DNA from: Sphaerobacter sp.
Lineage (GTDB): Bacteria; Chloroflexota; Chloroflexia; Thermomicrobiales; Thermomicrobiaceae
Assembly (NCBI GenBank): GCA_029961075.1
Contig: JASBVL010000053.1
Span: 1 to 43,832, forward strand
DNA: 43,832 nt
Direction of reading: 5' to 3'
Under the pieces are notes generated by a model. It made no database searches. It saw nothing but the letters and a program-made list of their open reading frames with translations, and had not been told where the DNA came from. Position numbers and translations under genes: made by a program. Below, in pieces: positions 8,173 through 16,115 of this stretch; the first letter of the stretch is position 1; every line of letters begins with the position of its first letter.

Positions 8173-8208
8173 TTGACACTCGCCACATCTCACTTTAGAC
8201 TGCGTCTA
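8173..8208 (+). promoter_or_regulatory. Promoter and palindromic operator of the metal ABC operon
   Basis: TTGACA (8173-8178) and TAGACT (8196-8201) are spaced 17 bp, a near-consensus sigma-70-type promoter. TAGAC-TGC-GTCTA (8196-8208) is a perfect 5-bp inverted repeat that overlaps the -10 box. A repressor binding here would block RNA polymerase; a DtxR/MntR- or Fur-type metalloregulator is the natural guess given the operon, but the regulator is not identified. Confidence 0.7.
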
Positions 8209-8263
8209 TGAAAACGTCGTGACCGCCTCGCCGCACCCCAGCGGGGAACGGACGGGAGACCTG

Positions 8264-9211
8264 ATGGCGCGTCGTCGCTGGCTCGCACTCGCCCTCATCG
8301 CCGCGCTTCTGCTGACCGGCTGTGGCCGCGTGGCGCCGGCCGCCACGCGCAACGACGTGTCGGGTCGTCCCATCCGCGCGGTCGCCACCACCGGCATGGT
8401 CGTGGACGTGGTCCGGAACGTCGGCGGCGAGCGGGTCACGGTCGTCGGGCTGATGGGCCCCGGGGTCGACCCGCACCTCTACAAGGCCAGCGAGGGGGAC
8501 GTCATCCGCCTGGCCGAGGCTGACATCGTCTTCTACAACGGCCTGCACCTCGAGGCCAAGATGGCCGAGGTGTTCGAGCGTATGCAGGGCCGCATCCGCA
8601 CCGTCGCCGTCACCGACGGCATCGACCGCGGCCAGTTGCTGGCCCCGCCCGCCTTCGCCGGGAACTACGACCCCCACGTCTGGTTCGACGTCTCGCTCTG
8701 GATGCAGACCGTGGCGCCGGTGCGCGACGCGCTGATCGACCTCGACCCCGGCAGCGCCGCGCTCTACCGCGCGAATGCCGACCGCTACCTGGCCGAGCTC
8801 GCCGAGCTGCACGCCTACGTCACCGCCCAGGCCAGCCGCATCCCGCCGGCGCAGCGGGTGCTCATCACCGCCCACGATGCCTTCAACTACTTCGGCCGCG
8901 CCTACGGCTTCGAGGTCCGCGGCCTCCAGGGCATCAGCACCGCCACCGAGGCCGGCACCGCCGACGTCCAGGCGCTGGCCGACTTCATCGTCGCGCGCCG
9001 CATCCCGGCCATGTTCGTGGAGTCCTCCGTCTCCCCGCGCGCGATCGAGGCGGTGCGCGAGGCGGTCCGCGCGCGCGGCTTTGACGTGACCGTCGGCGGC
9101 CAGCTCTTCTCCGACGCGATGGGCAGCCCCGGCACCCCGGCCGGCACCTACATCGGCATGGTGCGGCACAACATCGACACCATCGTCGCCGCGCTGGAGG
9201 GAGCGGAGTGA
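8264..9211 (+). CDS. Metal ABC transporter substrate-binding lipoprotein (TroA/MntA type)
   Basis: 315 aa, cluster A-I binding protein for Mn or Zn. Residues 1-20 are a lipoprotein signal ending in the lipobox LLLTGC, so the mature protein is anchored outside the membrane. Likely ligands are His in GVDPHLYKAS, His in YDPHVWFD, His in ITAHDAFNYFGRAYG and Asp in LFSDAMG, the H-H-H-D set seen in TroA. The charged insert typical of many ZnuA proteins is absent. The ATG at 8264 follows GGGAG; a GTG at 8219 would put an unlikely hydrophilic extension ahead of the signal. It is first in the operon, behind a strong promoter. A 168-bp repeat-containing gap separates it from the ATPase gene. Confidence 0.9.
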   Translation: MARRRWLALALIAALLLTGCGRVAPAATRNDVSGRPIRAVATTGMVVDVVRNVGGERVTVVGLMGPGVDPHLYKASEGDVIRLAEADIVFYNGLHLEAKMAEVFERMQGRIRTVAVTDGIDRGQLLAPPAFAGNYDPHVWFDVSLWMQTVAPVRDALIDLDPGSAALYRANADRYLAELAELHAYVTAQASRIPPAQRVLITAHDAFNYFGRAYGFEVRGLQGISTATEAGTADVQALADFIVARRIPAMFVESSVSPRAIEAVREAVRARGFDVTVGGQLFSDAMGSPGTPAGTYIGMVRHNIDTIVAALEGAE

Positions 9212-9344
9212 GTGATGCGTCACGCGTCATACGTCAGCCCTCACCCCAACCCCTCTCCCAATCCTGGGAGAGGGGCGACGACGCACGAGCGACCGCTGTC
9301 CCCCCGCTCCCAACGTTGGGAGCGGGGGCGAGGGGGTGAGGGCC
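9212..9344. repeat. Two palindromic repeats and heptads inside the metal operon
   Basis: Heptads tgatgcg/tcacgcg/tcatacg (9212-9237) lead into a palindrome at 9238-9275 (CCCTCACCCC..CCTCTCCCA/TGGGAGAGGGG) and a second at 9301-9344 with the perfect arms CCCCCGCTCCCAACG/ CGTTGGGAGCGGGGG. The copy at 9301-9343 is identical over 43 bp, inverted, to 14974-15016. Both would be strong hairpins in the operon mRNA. Confidence 0.85.
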
Positions 9345-9379
9345 AACACCACACGCCCGACCGAAAGGACACACCATCG

Positions 9380-10162
9380 ATGCTCGCCACGACCACCGCT
9401 ACCGCCATCGCCATCCGCGACCTCACCGTCGCCTACCACGACCGCGCCGTCCTCTGGGACGTCGATCTCGACATCCCCGCGGGCGTCCTGATGGCCATCG
9501 TCGGCCCCAACGGCGCCGGCAAGACCACCCTCATCAAGGCCATCCTCGGGCTGGTGCCGGTCGTCGCCGGTGAGGTGCGCATCGAGGGGCGACCCCTGGC
9601 CGAGGTCCGGCGCCGGGTGGCCTACGTGCCGCAGCGCGGCAGCGTCGACTGGGACTTCCCGACCAGCGTCCTCGACGTCGTCATGATGGGCCGCTACGGC
9701 GCGCTGGGCTGGATCCGGCGCCCCGGCCGCCGCGAGCGGGACGCGGCGCTCGCCGCCCTGGAGCAGGTCGGCATGCGCGACTTCGCCGGCCGGCAGATCA
9801 GCCAGCTCTCCGGCGGCCAGCAGCAGCGCGTCTTCCTCGCCCGCGCCCTGGTGCAGGACGCCGCCATCTACCTGATGGACGAGCCCTTCCAGGGGGTCGA
9901 CGCCACCACCGAGCGCACCATCGTCGGGCTGCTGCGCGAGCTCCGCTCGGCCGGCAAGACGGTCGTCGTCGTGCACCACGACCTCCAGACCGTCCCGGAG
10001 TACTTCGACTGGGTCACGCTGCTCAACGTGCGCATGATCGCCAGCGGCCCGGTCGATGCGGTCTTCACCCCGGAGCTGCTGCGGCGCACCTACGGCGGCC
10101 ACATCGCCTTCCTGGGGCAGGACGACGGCGGCCTCGCGGCCGTCGCCGGTGGGGGAGCGTGA
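9380..10162 (+). CDS. Metal ABC transporter ATP-binding protein
   Basis: 260 aa. All nucleotide-binding motifs are present: Walker [11 protein letters not shown]-loop in VAYVPQRG, signature LSGGQQQR, Walker B IYLMDEPF and the switch histidine in [24 protein letters not shown] is characteristic of Mn/Zn/Fe (MntB/SitB/TroB) ATPases. The ATG at 9380 has AAAGGA upstream. The upstream reading frame through the repeat is not coding. It is cotranscribed with the permease gene, whose ATG begins one base after this stop codon. Confidence 0.92.
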   Translation: MLATTTATAIAIRDLTVAYHDRAVLWDVDLDIPAGVLMAIVGPNGAGKTTLIKAILGLVPVVAGEVRIEGRPLAEVRRRVAYVPQRGSVDWDFPTSVLDVVMMGRYGALGWIRRPGRRERDAALAALEQVGMRDFAGRQISQLSGGQQQRVFLARALVQDAAIYLMDEPFQGVDATTERTIVGLLRELRSAGKTVVVVHHDLQTVPEYFDWVTLLNVRMIASGPVDAVFTPELLRRTYGGHIAFLGQDDGGLAAVAGGGA

Positions 10163-10163
10163 C

Positions 10164-11084
10164 ATGGCGCTGCCCGAGCTCTTCCACGACCTCCTCTTCG
10201 ACTACACCCTGCGCACCGTCGCCCTCGGCGCCGCCATCCTCGGCTGCGTCAGCGGCACGCTCGGCTCCTACGCGGTCCTCCGCCGGCAGAGCCTGCTCGG
10301 CGACGCCATCTCCCACGCCGCCCTGCCCGGCATCGCGCTGGCCTTCCTCCTCACCGGCAGCAAGGCGCCGCTGGTGCTCGTCCTCGGCGCCGCCGCGGCC
10401 GGCTGGCTCGGCACCCTGCTCGTGATGGGCGTCGTGCGCACCACCCGCGTCAAGTTCGACAGCGCGCTCGGCATCATCCTGTCGGTCTTCTTCGGCGTCG
10501 GCCTGGTGCTGCTCACCTTCATCCAGAAGCGCCCGGACGCCACCCAGGCCGGGCTCGACAGGTTCCTCTTCGGCCAGGCGGCCACCCTCCTGGCCCACGA
10601 CGTCGTCACCATGGCCGCCCTCGGCGGCCTGGCCCTGCTGACCATGCTCCTCTTCTGGAAGGAGCTCAAGCTCCTCAGCTTCGACCCCGAGTTCGGCAGC
10701 ACCCTCGGCTTCCCCATCCGCGCCCTCGACGTCCTCCTGACCACCCTGCTGGTCGTCGCCATCGTCGTCGGCTTGCAGACGGTCGGCGTCGTTCTGATGA
10801 GCGCGCTGGTGGTCGCCCCGGCCGCGGCCGCGCGGCAGTGGACCAACCGGCTGGGCGTAATGGTCGCGCTCGCCGGAAGCTTCGGCGCGCTGGCCGGCGT
10901 CAGCGGCGCCGTGCTCAGCAGCAGCGCCGCCCGGCTGCCCACCGGCCCGCTGATCGTCCTCTGCGCCAGCGCCCTGGTCCTCCTCTCCCTCTGCCTCGCT
11001 CCGAACCGGGGCATCGTCTGGAACGCCCTGCGCCAGCGCCGCAACCGGCGGCGCCTGCAGGTGGACGGGGAGGCGATCCCGTGA
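10164..11084 (+). CDS. Metal ABC transporter permease 1
   Basis: 306 aa, ABC-3 family (TroC/MntC type) with about eight or nine membrane helices. LLGDAISHAALPGIALAF is the conserved cytoplasmic coupling region, and TVGVVLMSALVVAPAAAARQ near the C-terminus is equally typical. It pairs with the next permease to form a heterodimeric channel. The start ATG lies one base after the ATPase stop and the stop overlaps the next start (GTGA), showing tight translational coupling. The last 25 residues are basic and cytoplasmic. Confidence 0.9.
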   Translation: MALPELFHDLLFDYTLRTVALGAAILGCVSGTLGSYAVLRRQSLLGDAISHAALPGIALAFLLTGSKAPLVLVLGAAAAGWLGTLLVMGVVRTTRVKFDSALGIILSVFFGVGLVLLTFIQKRPDATQAGLDRFLFGQAATLLAHDVVTMAALGGLALLTMLLFWKELKLLSFDPEFGSTLGFPIRALDVLLTTLLVVAIVVGLQTVGVVLMSALVVAPAAAARQWTNRLGVMVALAGSFGALAGVSGAVLSSSAARLPTGPLIVLCASALVLLSLCLAPNRGIVWNALRQRRNRRRLQVDGEAIP

Positions 11085-12190
11085 GCGCGCCCCAGTTTGA
11101 GATCCAGCTCATCGCCGTCGTCGTCGCGGCCGCCTGCGCCCTGCCCGGCACCTTCCTGGTGCTCCGCCGCATGGCGCTGATGAGCGACGCCATCAGCCAC
11201 GCCATCCTGATCGGCATCGTCCTCGCCTTCTTCATCACCGAGGACCTGGCCTCCCCCTTGCTGATCGTCGGCGCCACCCTCACCGGCGTCGTCACGGTCA
11301 GCCTGGTCGAGCTGCTCCACCGCACCGGCCGGGTCCGGGAGGACGCCGCCATCGGCCTGGTCTTCCCCCTGCTCTTCAGCGTGGCCGTCATCCTGATCGC
11401 CCGCTACGCCGACAACGTCCACCTCGACACCGACGCCGTGCTCCTCGGCGAGCTCGCCTTCGCGCCCTTCGACCGGGTCATCCTGGCCGGCTGGGACCTC
11501 GGCCCGCGCGCCCTCTTCATCATGGGCGCCATCCTGGCGCTGAACGCCGCCGTCATCGGCCTGCTCTACAAGGAGCTGAAGCTCGTCACCTTCGACGCCG
11601 GGCTGGCGGCGGCGCTCGGCTTCACCCCCGCCGCCGTCCACTACCTGCTGATGGCCCTGGTGTCGATCACCGCCGTCGGGGCCTTCGACGCCGTCGGCTC
11701 GATCCTGGTGGTGGCCCTCATGATTGCCCCGCCCGCCACCGCCTACCTCCTCACCGACCGGCTGCCGCTCATGCTCGGGCTGGGCGTGCTCGTCGGCGCC
11801 GCGGCCGCCATCGGCGGCTACTGGCTGGCCCACTGGCTCGACGCCTCGATCGCGGGGTCGATGGCGACCGTCGCCGGCCTCCTCTTCGGCGCCGCCTGCC
11901 TGCTGGCCCCCGGGCGGGGGCTGATCGCCGTCGCCCGCCGCCGCGCGGCGCAGCGCTGGGAGTTCGCCCAGACGATGCTGGCGATCCACCTCTTCCACCA
12001 CCGGGATGCGCCCGACGCCGCCGAGGAGAGCCGGGTCGCCCACCTCGAGACGCAACTGCGCTGGGAGCGCCGCTTCGCCGAGCAGGTCGTGCGCCGCGCC
12101 GAGCGCCGCGGCCTCATCCGCCGCGACGGCCAGACCCTCACCCTCACCGACCGCGGCGCCCAACTCGCCCAGGAGGCGCTGGGGGGGTAG
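11081..12190 (+). CDS. Metal ABC transporter permease 2 with C-terminal winged-helix domain
   Basis: 369 aa, about 80 longer than a plain ABC-3 permease. Residues 1-285 are the membrane domain, with LMSDAISHAILIGIVLAF and GSILVVALMIAPPATAYLL. From about 295 the chain is soluble: an amphipathic helix (QRWEFAQTMLAIHLFHH), then a helix-turn-helix-like run HLETQLRWERRFAEQVV followed by RRAERRGLIRRDGQTLTLT, which has the recognition-helix plus wing order of DtxR/MarR-like DNA-binding domains. In the Treponema tro operon a separate DtxR-type regulator (TroR) follows the second permease, so this may be a fused equivalent or a metal sensor; DNA binding is not proven. The GTG start overlaps the previous stop. 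Confidence 0.85.
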   Translation: MSAPQFEIQLIAVVVAAACALPGTFLVLRRMALMSDAISHAILIGIVLAFFITEDLASPLLIVGATLTGVVTVSLVELLHRTGRVREDAAIGLVFPLLFSVAVILIARYADNVHLDTDAVLLGELAFAPFDRVILAGWDLGPRALFIMGAILALNAAVIGLLYKELKLVTFDAGLAAALGFTPAAVHYLLMALVSITAVGAFDAVGSILVVALMIAPPATAYLLTDRLPLMLGLGVLVGAAAAIGGYWLAHWLDASIAGSMATVAGLLFGAACLLAPGRGLIAVARRRAAQRWEFAQTMLAIHLFHHRDAPDAAEESRVAHLETQLRWERRFAEQVVRRAERRGLIRRDGQTLTLTDRGAQLAQEALGG

Positions 12191-12598
12191 CGCGCCGAAT
12201 CGACCGCACCGCTGCGATCCAGATGGCGGCCCCGCGAATCCTCCCCACGCAAACGCAGCGCAGCGGCAGCGTGGCGGTGCGGGGCGGCAAGCGGCAGGCA
12301 CCGGGTGGTACCGCTCGACTTGGATGCGCTGCTGCATGCCTTGGACGAACGTGCACACCGCAATCGTCGAGCTGTGACGATGGCGGCCCTGACGTCGGGT
12401 GAGTTGCTCCAGACGATGGCAATCTCACGGCGATCTATACTTGTTTACCAATCCGGGTCGATCCAGAAATCGACAGGCCGGGACATCACTAACGGATGAG
12501 GCCCATTGTTGAATTGGGCGCCATTCTAATCTCTTTCGGAACTCGCTTTAGCGCCCATCTGGTAAATGAACAACGTATAAGTCGGAAGACCAAAGTCA
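12191..12598. other. Non-coding gap, GC falling towards the accessory region
   Basis: The first 150 bp are GC-rich; from about 12400 the GC content drops visibly. No supported gene or promoter. A string resembling a T-box core (gggtggtaccgc, 12304-12315) is present without the rest of a T-box leader. An imperfect inverted pair, gggcgcc (near 12516) and gcgccc (near 12551), lies before the DUF4238 gene. Confidence 0.5.
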
Positions 12599-13513
12599 GT
12601 GAAGGTCGACAAGCGCCCAAAGGCTCATCACAAGGTTCCCAGATTCTATCTAGAAGGCTTTCGCACCGATGATTCTGGGGTTGGGAGGAAGGCTAGGATC
12701 TGGGTCTATTGCCGCGGTGAGTGCAAGCCGCGCTGCTGTAACCCACGCGCGACCGGGTTCGAGACAGATTTCTACACACTAATCGGCCCCGACGGTCAGC
12801 GGGATGCGACGATGGACACGATCCTGGCCGACCACGTCGATGCCCCGGCGAGCGCGATCTGGCCCAAGCTGACGGACCCATCTCACCAGCTGACTCCTGA
12901 GGAACGAGCACAGATCGCGGTATTCATCGCATTCTTGTTCACGCGCACGTCGAAATTAACACGCGTATTGCAGGGCGCGTTCGCACAGTTGGAAGAGATG
13001 GTAAGGACGCTGATGGATGTCGCCGAGCATCGAGCCGACGACCCGAGTTGGCAGCCCATTCCGGCCACTCCCGGCGTCCCAAGCTATGTAATCAACTCCA
13101 GGGAAGACCTCGAAGACCTGAGACCAACCCACAACGATTTCGTCATGCTGACCAGTACGGGCATAAGGGATGTCGCGACCATCATCTTGCTGATGAACTG
13201 GACGTTCGTTCATGCGCCTCCAGGCGTACGGTTCATTACTTCCGACAACCCGGTCGCTCGGGACAACGCAATCGTGGAGAACCGCTTTCGCCGATCGGAC
13301 ATCACGCGCTATGGTGCCGAGATCTCGGTCCCGATCTCCAAACATTGCTGCCTCGTGTGCTCTTACCACGGGCCCGAGGCCCATGTTCGGGTCGGAGCCG
13401 ACACAGTTGACTTGATCAACCGGAAGACACTGATCTGGTCCGACGTTGAGGTGTACTCCTCACGGAGAGAGGAGTGGTTGGATCAGGCATTTTTTGGCAA
13501 CCCGTCACAATGA
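12599..13513 (+). CDS. DUF4238 domain protein
   Basis: 304 aa. The N-terminal HHKVPRFYLEGF and the later FITSDNPVAR are diagnostic of the DUF4238 family, whose function is not established. No membrane segment or signal is visible. The paired histidines and TSDNP might form an active site, but this is speculative. Base composition is clearly lower in GC (roughly mid-50s percent by eye) than its neighbours, and codon use is relaxed (many AAT, ATT, ACA), suggesting recent transfer. GTG at 12599 is the only start that keeps the conserved N-terminus; GGAAG lies 11 bp upstream. It is a lone gene next to two toxin-antitoxin loci, a typical accessory setting. Confidence 0.8.
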   Translation: MKVDKRPKAHHKVPRFYLEGFRTDDSGVGRKARIWVYCRGECKPRCCNPRATGFETDFYTLIGPDGQRDATMDTILADHVDAPASAIWPKLTDPSHQLTPEERAQIAVFIAFLFTRTSKLTRVLQGAFAQLEEMVRTLMDVAEHRADDPSWQPIPATPGVPSYVINSREDLEDLRPTHNDFVMLTSTGIRDVATIILLMNWTFVHAPPGVRFITSDNPVARDNAIVENRFRRSDITRYGAEISVPISKHCCLVCSYHGPEAHVRVGADTVDLINRKTLIWSDVEVYSSRREEWLDQAFFGNPSQ

Positions 13514-13697
13514 CGGACGCCACATTGCCGCGCCCGGCAGCGTGCGGATGTATTCAGTTCTGCGGTCGACGACGGCGTCCGAAGCCGAGCAATCGATTGG
13601 GGCGATGGAGCGGGAGTCAGCGTCACGGCTTCTGATGTAGCCGAAGTCCGTGCAAGGAGCGCCACCGCCTCGCCCGCGACCGGGGATATCCCTCGTA

Positions 13698-13722
13698 GCG
13701 CGCCAGCCGGCGGCTGGCGCGC
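13698..13722 (-). terminator. Hairpin just after the degenerate RES toxin gene
   Basis: Perfect 11-bp stem, GCGCGCCAGCC / GGCTGGCGCGC, with a 3-base loop, beginning one base past the toxin stop codon on the minus strand. No U-run follows, so it may slow or terminate transcription without being a classic intrinsic terminator. Confidence 0.6.
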
Positions 13723-13723
13723 T

Positions 13724-14376
13724 TCACCAAATGAGGTTGTTGGCCCGCATGATCGCCAGCAGCGCCGGGCGCAGGCGCGGGTCGTCGAGGCGAACGATGT
13801 CGTCGTCCGTGCCGTGGAGGGCGTCGCGGGCGCGCTCGTAGAGCAGGATGGCCGGCTCAGCGTGGTGCGCGTTGAGGGAGCACAGGCCGTCGATCTCGCC
13901 GGAGACGGACGTCGTCTCGGAGAAGGAGCGCGACCAGGGTTGGGACAGCCGGTACGCACACGTCGCGATGGCCGCGACGGTTCCCGCGCGCATCGCGCCG
14001 CGGGAGCACAGGTCCAGGAGACGGAGCGGCCGGGTGAGCCGCGGCATCGCCACCCGGCGCTCGTCAGGCTCAACCACTCCGGTATCCCCGAACACCCCGA
14101 CGAGGCAGCTCGACAGGGCCTGCGGGATGGCCGTCGACCAGGCCGCGTAGGAGACCGCCCGCTCGGGGTCGTCGCACGGGGCGCGGTCCGGACCTGGCCG
14201 CGATGATGGTCGAACCGTTTGAGCGGCCCGTACGACCGGAACGTCAGCGCCGGCGCGTGCCGGCGCGTCGGGTCAACGATGCGGACGAGCCGTGCCCCGG
14301 CAGGTAGCTCGAGGAAGCATGGCGCGATGGGCCGATTGGGCGGCGGCGGAGCGAGCCGCACCACCTCACTCAGCAC
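13724..14376 (-). pseudogene. RES-domain toxin, frameshifted
   Basis: RES toxins degrade NAD+ in type II toxin-antitoxin systems. The N-terminal part reads ARLVRIVDPTRRHAPALTF then RSYGPLKRFDHHRG in one frame. The rest continues in another frame from about 14197 as PCDDPERAVSYAAWSTAIP, then LRLLDL, WSRSFSETTSVSGEIDGLC and EPAILLYERARDAL, to the stop at 13724. Restoring one base near 14197-14200 (ggc-cag becoming gg-N-cca) would rebuild a continuous protein of about 217 residues. The gene begins with GTG at 14376, overlapping the antitoxin end by 11 bp. Either a real inactivating deletion or a base-calling error in a GC-rich run. Confidence 0.75.
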
Positions 14377-14971
14377 CCACCGCGCGCGCCAGGGCCACCA
14401 CCCGCTCGACCTGCCCGGCCTTGAGGCAGGCCAGCGGGGTTTCTCCGTCGAGTATGGGGTTGGGGCGCGTGAGCCAACTGATCTTGGCGAGCGGTGAGAC
14501 GCGCAGCGCGCGGATCACCGCAGGCAGCCCGGGGACGACGCCGTTCTCACCCTCCGGGTCGAACTGCCAGACCGGGAAGCGCCAGGCGCCCTGGTCCATG
14601 ACGGCGAGCAGCGTCCCCGCGGCAAGCCGGTCGTGCGAGGTCTGGCGCGAGGTGCCGAGCAGCCTGGCCACCTGCGACGCGGTCAGCGCACCGGCCAGCA
14701 GTTCCCGCCGGCGGGCAAACGAGCGCATCAACACGTCGATCTCCGCCTCGGCGCGCTCGGCGGCGGTGAAGCGCCGCCCGCCGGTGAGGGCGTCGATGAC
14801 CGCGGGCACCGGCTCCTCGACCGGGCTCAGCGCGCGCGTGGCCGCCTCGAGCACGGCCTCCATCTCGGCCGGCTGGAGCGCGTTCAGGCGTTCCTTGAAG
14901 CGCCGCAGCGGGTCCCGGATGGTCGGCGCGGTTTCCGCGAGTTCCGGCGTTGCGGCGATCTCAGGGGACAC
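14366..14971 (-). CDS. Xre/MbcA/ParS-like antitoxin (degenerate RES pair)
   Basis: 201 aa. The central helix-turn-helix region reads LTASQVARLLGTSRQTSHDRL, followed by AGTLLAVMDQGAWRFPVWQFD, and the C-terminal toxin-binding part has LPAVIRAL, ISWLTRPNPILDGETPLACL and GQVERVVALA. This order is that of antitoxins partnered with RES toxins. It would neutralise the toxin and repress its own operon. The GTG start at 14971 has no conventional ribosome-binding site of its own: the bases upstream are the end of the palindromic repeat, whose GGGGGTGAGGG lies three bases before the start and may serve. It overlaps the toxin start, indicating coupled translation. Confidence 0.8.
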   Translation of the reverse strand: MSPEIAATPELAETAPTIRDPLRRFKERLNALQPAEMEAVLEAATRALSPVEEPVPAVIDALTGGRRFTAAERAEAEIDVLMRSFARRRELLAGALTASQVARLLGTSRQTSHDRLAAGTLLAVMDQGAWRFPVWQFDPEGENGVVPGLPAVIRALRVSPLAKISWLTRPNPILDGETPLACLKAGQVERVVALARAVGAE

Positions 14972-14973
14972 CA

Positions 14974-15078
14974 GCCCTCACCCCCTCGCCCCCGCTCCCA
15001 ACGTTGGGAGCGGGGGAACGGTTATGCACGTTGTCTTCTCCCCTCTCTCAGGATTGAGAGCGGGGTCGGGGGTGAGGG
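14974..15078. repeat. Two adjacent C-rich palindromes
   Basis: 14974-15016 is a 43-bp exact inverted copy of 9301-9343 with arms around CCCAACGTTGGG. A second, less perfect palindrome (CCCCTCTCTC..GAGAGCGGGG, then GGGGGTGAGGGCC) occupies about 15038-15080. They separate the antitoxin gene from the VOC gene, where they may limit read-through. Confidence 0.85.
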
Positions 15079-15082
15079 CCCC

Positions 15083-15877
15083 CTACACCGGCTCGATCAC
15101 CAGCCGCGCCCCCTCGGCCTCGGTCGGCTCGATCACCAGCGGCGTGTCGCGCCCCTCGGCGACGAGTACCACCTGCCACGGCCCGTCCCCCTGCCGCTGG
15201 ATGCGCCGCACCAGCGGGCTGCCGGGGTCCAGCGGGTAGGCCAGCACGATCTGGTGCGGCCCGACGGCGAAGGTCACCGTCTGCGCCGCGAGCGCCGCAT
15301 CGGTCCCGGCCGGGGGCGGCGTCACCCCGAGCAGCGCGCCGTAGCGCGCCGCCGCCTCCCCCAGGTCGCGCACGGCGACCACGACCGCGCGCAGGCCGAC
15401 GACCCCGAGCGGCTGCCTGGCCGCCTCACCCCCCGGCACGCGCACCTCCCGGGGCGTCACGTCGTCGATGAGGAACGGCAGCTCGCCGGTGAGCTCGTCG
15501 GCGGTGACCCCCAGCCGCCAGGCGACCTCGGTGCCATCAGGCCGGCGCCGCGCCCCTGGCACCGGGCCGCGGTAGTCGAGCCCCGCCGCCCGCGCCCGCT
15601 CCACCGCCGCCGCCACGTCCTCGACGCCGATGGCGAAGTCCACCGGCCCGCCGCCGCTCCGGAGGAAGCGGTACCAGCGGTGGTCATGCGGCCGCTCCGG
15701 CTGCTGGAAGGCGATCAGCTCCAGGTACGCCCCGTCGCGGAACGCCACCAGGGCGTTGTGGGTGCCGCCCGGGTGCTCCCCGCCCGGGATCACCTGGAAG
15801 CCGAGCCCCTGGTAGGTGCGGATGGCCTCGTCGAGCCGCTGCACCAGGATCACGATGTGGTCGATGCCGGTGAACAT
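15083..15877 (-). CDS. VOC-superfamily (glyoxalase-like) protein
   Basis: 264 aa. The N-terminal half is a glyoxalase/bleomycin-resistance fold: MFTGIDHIVILVQRLDEAI starts the first beta-alpha-beta unit with the usual metal-ligand histidine in DHI, and GGTHNALVAFRDGAYLELIAF forms the second with a glutamate ligand in YLELI. A second pair of modules follows, GLRAVVVAVRDLGEAAARYG and the C-terminal strands. It fits the Glyoxalase_3-like group, whose members are mostly uncharacterised. Enzyme, dioxygenase or binding-protein roles are possible. The ATG at 15877 follows AAGGAGGG. It is probably transcribed alone or with the toxin-antitoxin genes downstream, although the palindromes in between may interrupt this. 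Confidence 0.75.
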   Translation of the reverse strand: MFTGIDHIVILVQRLDEAIRTYQGLGFQVIPGGEHPGGTHNALVAFRDGAYLELIAFQQPERPHDHRWYRFLRSGGGPVDFAIGVEDVAAAVERARAAGLDYRGPVPGARRRPDGTEVAWRLGVTADELTGELPFLIDDVTPREVRVPGGEAARQPLGVVGLRAVVVAVRDLGEAAARYGALLGVTPPPAGTDAALAAQTVTFAVGPHQIVLAYPLDPGSPLVRRIQRQGDGPWQVVLVAEGRDTPLVIEPTEAEGARLVIEPV

Positions 15878-16026
15878 GGTCCCTCCTTCGCTCGCTCACG
15901 GGCCGGCCGCGCGGGCCGCCAGGGCCTATCGTCGCCGCTCCGCCGGGGCCAGGCAAGCGCGCCGGGCACCCGGCACCGGGCCCCCAACCGGCTGCCCGAC
16001 CGGGACCAGTGGGTGACCGACGGAAC

Positions 16027-16054
16027 TTGACCTGCGTAATACATCACGTATAGT
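16027..16054 (+). promoter_or_regulatory. Promoter of the intact RES/Xre operon
   Basis: TTGACC (16027-16032) and TATAGT (16049-16054), 16-bp spacer. The spacer and -10 box contain the imperfect inverted pair AATAC-atcac-GTATA (16039-16053), a candidate site for autorepression by the antitoxin. Confidence 0.6.
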
Positions 16055-16115
16055 TGAGGCATAAAGGGGGCACAGGAGGGACACTCAACGGTCTTCGAGA
16101 GGACAGGGAGATACC

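Noticed and set aside
10268..12358. 696-codon minus-strand open frame opposite the permease genes
   Set aside because: Low-complexity shadow of two well-supported membrane proteins.
12305..12499. Small open frame (64 codons) upstream of DUF4238
   Set aside because: No ribosome-binding site, no recognisable motif and a shift in composition within it; not supported as a gene.
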